The notes under the pieces are model-generated. The model was not told the DNA's origin, ran no database searches, and worked only from the letters and a program-made list of their open reading frames with translations. The position numbers were made by a program, and so were the translations under genes. Shown here in pieces: positions 3,510-6,470 of a DNA stretch of 6,470 nucleotides (position 1 is its first letter; every line of letters starts with the position of its first letter). The DNA is from an uncultured Rothia sp. (lineage in GTDB: Bacteria; Actinomycetota; Actinomycetes; Actinomycetales; Micrococcaceae): positions 1 to 6,470 of the forward strand of contig CALGXU010000338.1 of NCBI GenBank assembly GCA_937935205.1. Direction: 5' to 3'.

Positions 3510-5633
3510 ATGGGACTGCCCACCCCCTACTCGTTCACCGACCCGCTGAACCCCACCCCGAACCCCGCCCACGAATCTGACGAGGCACGCGTCGCCTTCT
3601 GGGAGAAGCAGGCGCAGCGCCTCACCTGGGCTGAGCCCTGGCACACCGCGCACCGCTTCGAGAAGCCGAAGTCCCTCGGCTTCGATGAGGACGGCATCGA
3701 ACAGTTCACGATTCCTGAAATTAAGTGGTTCGAGGGCGGTAAGCTCAACGTCGCCTATAACTGCGTAGACCGCCACGTGGAGGCGGGCCGCGGCGACAAG
3801 GTCGCCCTCTACTTTGAGGGTGAGCCCGGCGACCGTGAGGCCATCACCTACGCCGAACTGCAGCGCCGCATCGCGAAGGCAGCGAACGGCCTGCTGTCCC
3901 TGGGCGTACGCAAGGGTGACCGCGCGGTCATCTACCTGCCCGTCATCCCCGAAACCATTATTTTCACCCTCGCCTGCGCGCGTATTGGCGCGATTCACTC
4001 CCTCGTGTTCGGCGGTTTCTCCGCCGAGGCGCTGAAGTTCCGTGTTGAGGACACCGGCGCGAAGGTGCTCATCACCACCGACGGCCAGAACCGCCGCGGC
4101 AAGGTCGTTCCCGTGAAGGTGAACGCCGACGAAGCATGCTCGGGTGAGAACAACATTGAGCACGTGATCGTGGTGGACCGCACTAGCGCCTCCGACCCGG
4201 TGGAGCACGCCGCTGTGCCGTGGACTGAGGGCCGCGACGTCTGGTACCACGACCTGGTGGACGACCAGCCGGACACCCACGCCTACGAACTGCACGACGC
4301 CGAAGATCCGCTGTTCATTATTTACACCTCCGGCACGACCGGTAAGCCCAAGGGCCTGGTGCACACCATGGCAGGTTACCTGGTGCAGACCGCGTACACT
4401 CACGCGCTGCTGTACGATCTGCTGCCGGATTACGTGGATGAGAACGGCGTGCTGCGCCCCGACGAGCTGTCCGTGGTTAACGACCCGCAGAAGGTGGAGT
4501 CCACCGTTCACTGGTGCACCGCCGACCTCGCCTGGGTGACCGCCCACACCTACGAAATTTACGGTCCGCTGGTTAACGGCGTGTCCGAGGTGATTTACGA
4601 GGGCACCCCGAACACCCCGCATTACGGCCGTCACTTTGAGGTCATCGAACGCTACGGCGTGACCAACTACTACACCGCCCCGACCCTGATTCGCTCCCTC
4701 ATGGGTGCGTTCCCGAACGGCCCGGAGCCCGGCAAGTACGACTTCTCGACCGTGCGCCTGCTCGGTTCGGTGGGTGAATCCATCAACCCGGAGGCGTGGC
4801 GTTGGCTGCGTCAGCACGTGGGCGGCGGCACCGCGGCGTTCATCGACACCTGGTGGCAGTCCGAGACCGGTTCGACCGTGTGCTCCCCGCGCCCGCACGA
4901 CCCGGCGTTCGCGCCCGAGGGCACCTACCCGGAAGGCACCCCGCACTGCACTCCCCTGCCCGGTTGCGCTACCCGCGCCGTTCCCGGCGTGTCCACCCGC
5001 GTGGTCGATGAGCACGGCGACCCGGTCGAACCCGGCAAGCAGGGCTTCATCGTGGTCGATAAGATTGGCCCGTCCATGGCTCGTACCGTGTGGCAGAACC
5101 CGCAGCGTTACCTGGATTCCTACTGGCGTCACTACGGCGAGCGCGGCTGGTTCCTCGCTGGTGACGGCGCGAAGGAAGACGAAGAGGGTAACGTGTACAT
5201 CCTCGGCCGTATTGATGACGTAATCAACATTTCGGGTCACCGCCTGTCCACGATTGAGATTGAGTCGGCTCTGGTGACTCACCCGGCTGTGGTTGAGGCT
5301 GGTGTCTGCCCCGTGGAGGATGAGCTGACCGGTCACCAGGCGGTCGCCTACGTGACGCTCACCGATGAGGGTAAGGTCCTGACTGAGGATGAGTTGAAGG
5401 CGGCGCTGACCGCGCATGTGCGTGAGCACATTGGCCCGATTGCTAAGCCGAAGGATGTTGTGGCGGTTGCTGATATCCCGAAGACCCGTTCGGGTAAGAT
5501 TACTCGCCGTCTGCTCGGTGAGCTGTACCAGGGCCGTTCTTTGGGCGATGTTTCTTCGCTGCAGAATGAGGAGGCGCTGGGCCACATCGCGCAGGTGCTG
5601 GTGGATACCGGCCGCGTGGTCGAGGCTGTCTAG
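3510..5633 (+). CDS. acsA: Acetyl-CoA synthetase (AMP-forming acetate-CoA ligase)
   Basis: This 707-residue enzyme of the ANL adenylating family converts acetate, ATP and CoA to acetyl-CoA, AMP and pyrophosphate in the cytoplasm. Visible motifs: an N-terminal ACAS-type region (about 20-95), the P-loop-like A3 motif YTSGTTGKPKG (272-282), WCTADLAWVTAHTY (335-348), GSVGESINPEAW (419-430), the A5 motif DTWWQSETG (446-454), the hinge region GRIDDVINISGHR (567-579) and PKTRSGKITRR with the catalytic Lys663. The double tryptophan (448-449) marks a small acyl pocket and favours acetate, with propionate possible. It is about 55 residues longer than the roughly 650-residue enteric enzyme. The extra length is mostly two insertions, about 23 residues before WCTAD and about 15 after SETG. 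It stands alone between terminators, under a SAM riboswitch, which is unusual for this enzyme. Sulfoacetate-CoA ligase is a less likely alternative. Confidence 0.9.
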   Translation: MGLPTPYSFTDPLNPTPNPAHESDEARVAFWEKQAQRLTWAEPWHTAHRFEKPKSLGFDEDGIEQFTIPEIKWFEGGKLNVAYNCVDRHVEAGRGDKVALYFEGEPGDREAITYAELQRRIAKAANGLLSLGVRKGDRAVIYLPVIPETIIFTLACARIGAIHSLVFGGFSAEALKFRVEDTGAKVLITTDGQNRRGKVVPVKVNADEACSGENNIEHVIVVDRTSASDPVEHAAVPWTEGRDVWYHDLVDDQPDTHAYELHDAEDPLFIIYTSGTTGKPKGLVHTMAGYLVQTAYTHALLYDLLPDYVDENGVLRPDELSVVNDPQKVESTVHWCTADLAWVTAHTYEIYGPLVNGVSEVIYEGTPNTPHYGRHFEVIERYGVTNYYTAPTLIRSLMGAFPNGPEPGKYDFSTVRLLGSVGESINPEAWRWLRQHVGGGTAAFIDTWWQSETGSTVCSPRPHDPAFAPEGTYPEGTPHCTPLPGCATRAVPGVSTRVVDEHGDPVEPGKQGFIVVDKIGPSMARTVWQNPQRYLDSYWRHYGERGWFLAGDGAKEDEEGNVYILGRIDDVINISGHRLSTIEIESALVTHPAVVEAGVCPVEDELTGHQAVAYVTLTDEGKVLTEDELKAALTAHVREHIGPIAKPKDVVAVADIPKTRSGKITRRLLGELYQGRSLGDVSSLQNEEALGHIAQVLVDTGRVVEAV

Positions 5634-5665
5634 GCTCCGTAGCTGACCTGAAAGCTGCATAGAGT

Positions 5666-5708
5666 AAAGGTGCGGATACCGAATGATGATTCGGTATCCG
5701 CACCTTTT
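5666..5708. terminator. Bidirectional terminator between convergent genes
   Basis: A perfect 19-base-pair stem (5666-5684 with 5689-5707) closes on a four-base GATG loop. It begins with AAA and ends with TTTT, so the transcript from either strand would have a stem followed by U residues. It lies 32 bases after the acsA stop and faces the end of the minus-strand protease gene. The remaining spacer to 5767 holds only weak short hairpins (GAGC/GCTC near 5725-5739, GGCG/CGCC near 5746-5759). Confidence 0.9.
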
Positions 5709-5767
5709 GCTATGCCATTTTACTGAGCTGACAAGGCTCTTTGTTGGCGTTGCACCGCCTAGTCAGC

Positions 5768-6470
5768 CTACTTGATCAGGCCCAGCGAACGAGCGTGTTC
5801 AGCGGTAATGCCGCTCGGCTCAATGTGCTCGGGGCCCTTATCCTTCGCCGGGTTTTCGGTCGCCTGGAAGCGGATCATCTTCAGGTCGTTTGCGGCACCC
5901 AGGTTCGTAATCATGCCGTCACCGTTCAGGTCCACGGACACCGGCTCGGTGTCAATCTTGCCGTTGCCGTTGAAGTCAATCGGCTGGTCGGCAGGCTTGC
6001 CCTTGTACAGGAAGCCAGCCGCGCGGGGACCGAAGCCGCGCGCCTCGTACAGCTTCGCCTCGTTGAGCATGCGGTACTCGGCGGTGGAGTAGCCGAAGTA
6101 GCGGCTACCGTCAGCCATGGGCACGCCGGTGAGGGTGTACTGGTAGTTCATGACGCTGTAGTAGTTCGGCTTGTAGTTGATTTCGTCCCAGCCGCCGTGG
6201 CTCAGGGCGAGGTTGTGGCCGAGCTCGTGCACGAACACTGCCACGCGGATGTCGCTGGTTGCCTTGCCCCAGAAGTGCGGGCCGACGGTGACCATGAGGT
6301 TGCGACCGCCGAAGTTAGCGATACCGGAGGAGGTGCTGTTGTCGTAGTAGTCACCCCAAATGACGTAGTGGAAGGTGCCTTCGCGGGCGGTGTTGAACTT
6401 ACCTTCGGTCGCCTTGATTCGGTGGAGCGCCTTGAACTCGCTGTCGAGTGCCTGGTAGCTGATTTCGTTG
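5768..6470 (-). CDS. Secreted-type zinc metalloprotease (metzincin-like), C-terminal part
   Basis: The frame is open from the window edge to a TAG stop at 5768-5770, giving 233 residues; the N-terminus, including any signal peptide, lies outside. HELGHNLALSH (6197-6229) is an HExxHxxGxxH-like zinc site, with Ala replacing the usual glycine after the second histidine. It is followed by GGWDEINYKPNYYSVMNYQY, whose SVMNY (methionine at 6149-6151) fits the metzincin Met-turn. Upstream, HYVIWGDYYDNSTSSGIANF and NLMVTVG resemble the strand region before the active site in bacterial metalloproteases of this type. Downstream, DFNGNGKID (about 5951-5977) and DLNGDGMIT (about 5906-5932) look like calcium-binding EF-hand or dockerin-like loops. 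No membrane anchor or LPXTG motif ends the protein. The substrate is unknown. It is convergent with acsA and probably functionally unrelated. An in-frame internal ATG at 6293-6295 is not the start, because conserved-looking sequence precedes it. Confidence 0.8.
   Translation of the reverse strand, partial: NEISYQALDSEFKALHRIKATEGKFNTAREGTFHYVIWGDYYDNSTSSGIANFGGRNLMVTVGPHFWGKATSDIRVAVFVHELGHNLALSHGGWDEINYKPNYYSVMNYQYTLTGVPMADGSRYFGYSTAEYRMLNEAKLYEARGFGPRAAGFLYKGKPADQPIDFNGNGKIDTEPVSVDLNGDGMITNLGAANDLKMIRFQATENPAKDKGPEHIEPSGITAEHARSLGLIK

Noticed and set aside
3483..5660. A 725-codon open frame on the minus strand, fully antisense to acsA
   Set aside because: It mirrors acsA codon structure; the protein is low-complexity and rich in His, Val and Arg with no recognisable domain, whereas the plus strand shows every Acs motif. 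Long antisense frames are expected in GC-rich genes.

Overview
The window looks like a chromosomal segment from a high-GC actinobacterium. By eye it is roughly 60% GC with strongly GC-biased third codon positions. It carries actinobacterial-style sulfur regulation: SAM-sensing leaders placed directly against start codons. The protein flavour suggests a Micrococcaceae member such as Rothia, but that name is recollection-based inference and not demonstrated.

Layout. Positions 1-171 are non-coding, AT-rich and full of short repeats, and probably hold the promoter/operator of the first operon. A SAM-clan riboswitch (about 172-267) leads into a three-gene sulfonate-type ABC importer: ATPase ssuB (275-1111), substrate-binding lipoprotein ssuA (1188-2249) and permease ssuC (2249-3091). 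A possible 29-codon gene (3130-3219) and a strong intrinsic terminator (3235-3277) close the unit. A new promoter region (about 3281-3369) then leads into a second, nearly identical SAM-clan riboswitch (about 3370-3502), followed by an acetyl-CoA synthetase (acsA, 3510-5633). A 19-bp bidirectional terminator (5666-5708) separates acsA from a convergent minus-strand gene for a secreted-type zinc metalloprotease, of which only the C-terminal 233 residues lie in the window.

How the genes work together. The two riboswitches place the importer and the acetyl-CoA synthetase under one signal, low S-adenosylmethionine. The importer plausibly brings in organosulfur (sulfonates or related compounds). 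The link to acetyl-CoA synthetase is less expected. A coherent explanation is acetate recycling: sulfhydrylation of O-acetylserine or O-acetylhomoserine releases one acetate per sulfur fixed, and AcsA would return it to acetyl-CoA for the next acetylation. The aptamers are also unusual. They keep the kink-turn, P3 arm and pseudoknot of SAM-I but have no room for a P4 helix, and the 3' strand of P1 runs directly into the Shine-Dalgarno sequence, so ligand binding should block translation without a separate expression platform.

No rRNA, tRNA, CRISPR array, insertion sequence or phage gene was seen. No sulfonate monooxygenase (ssuD) or flavin reductase (ssuE) is present in the window.
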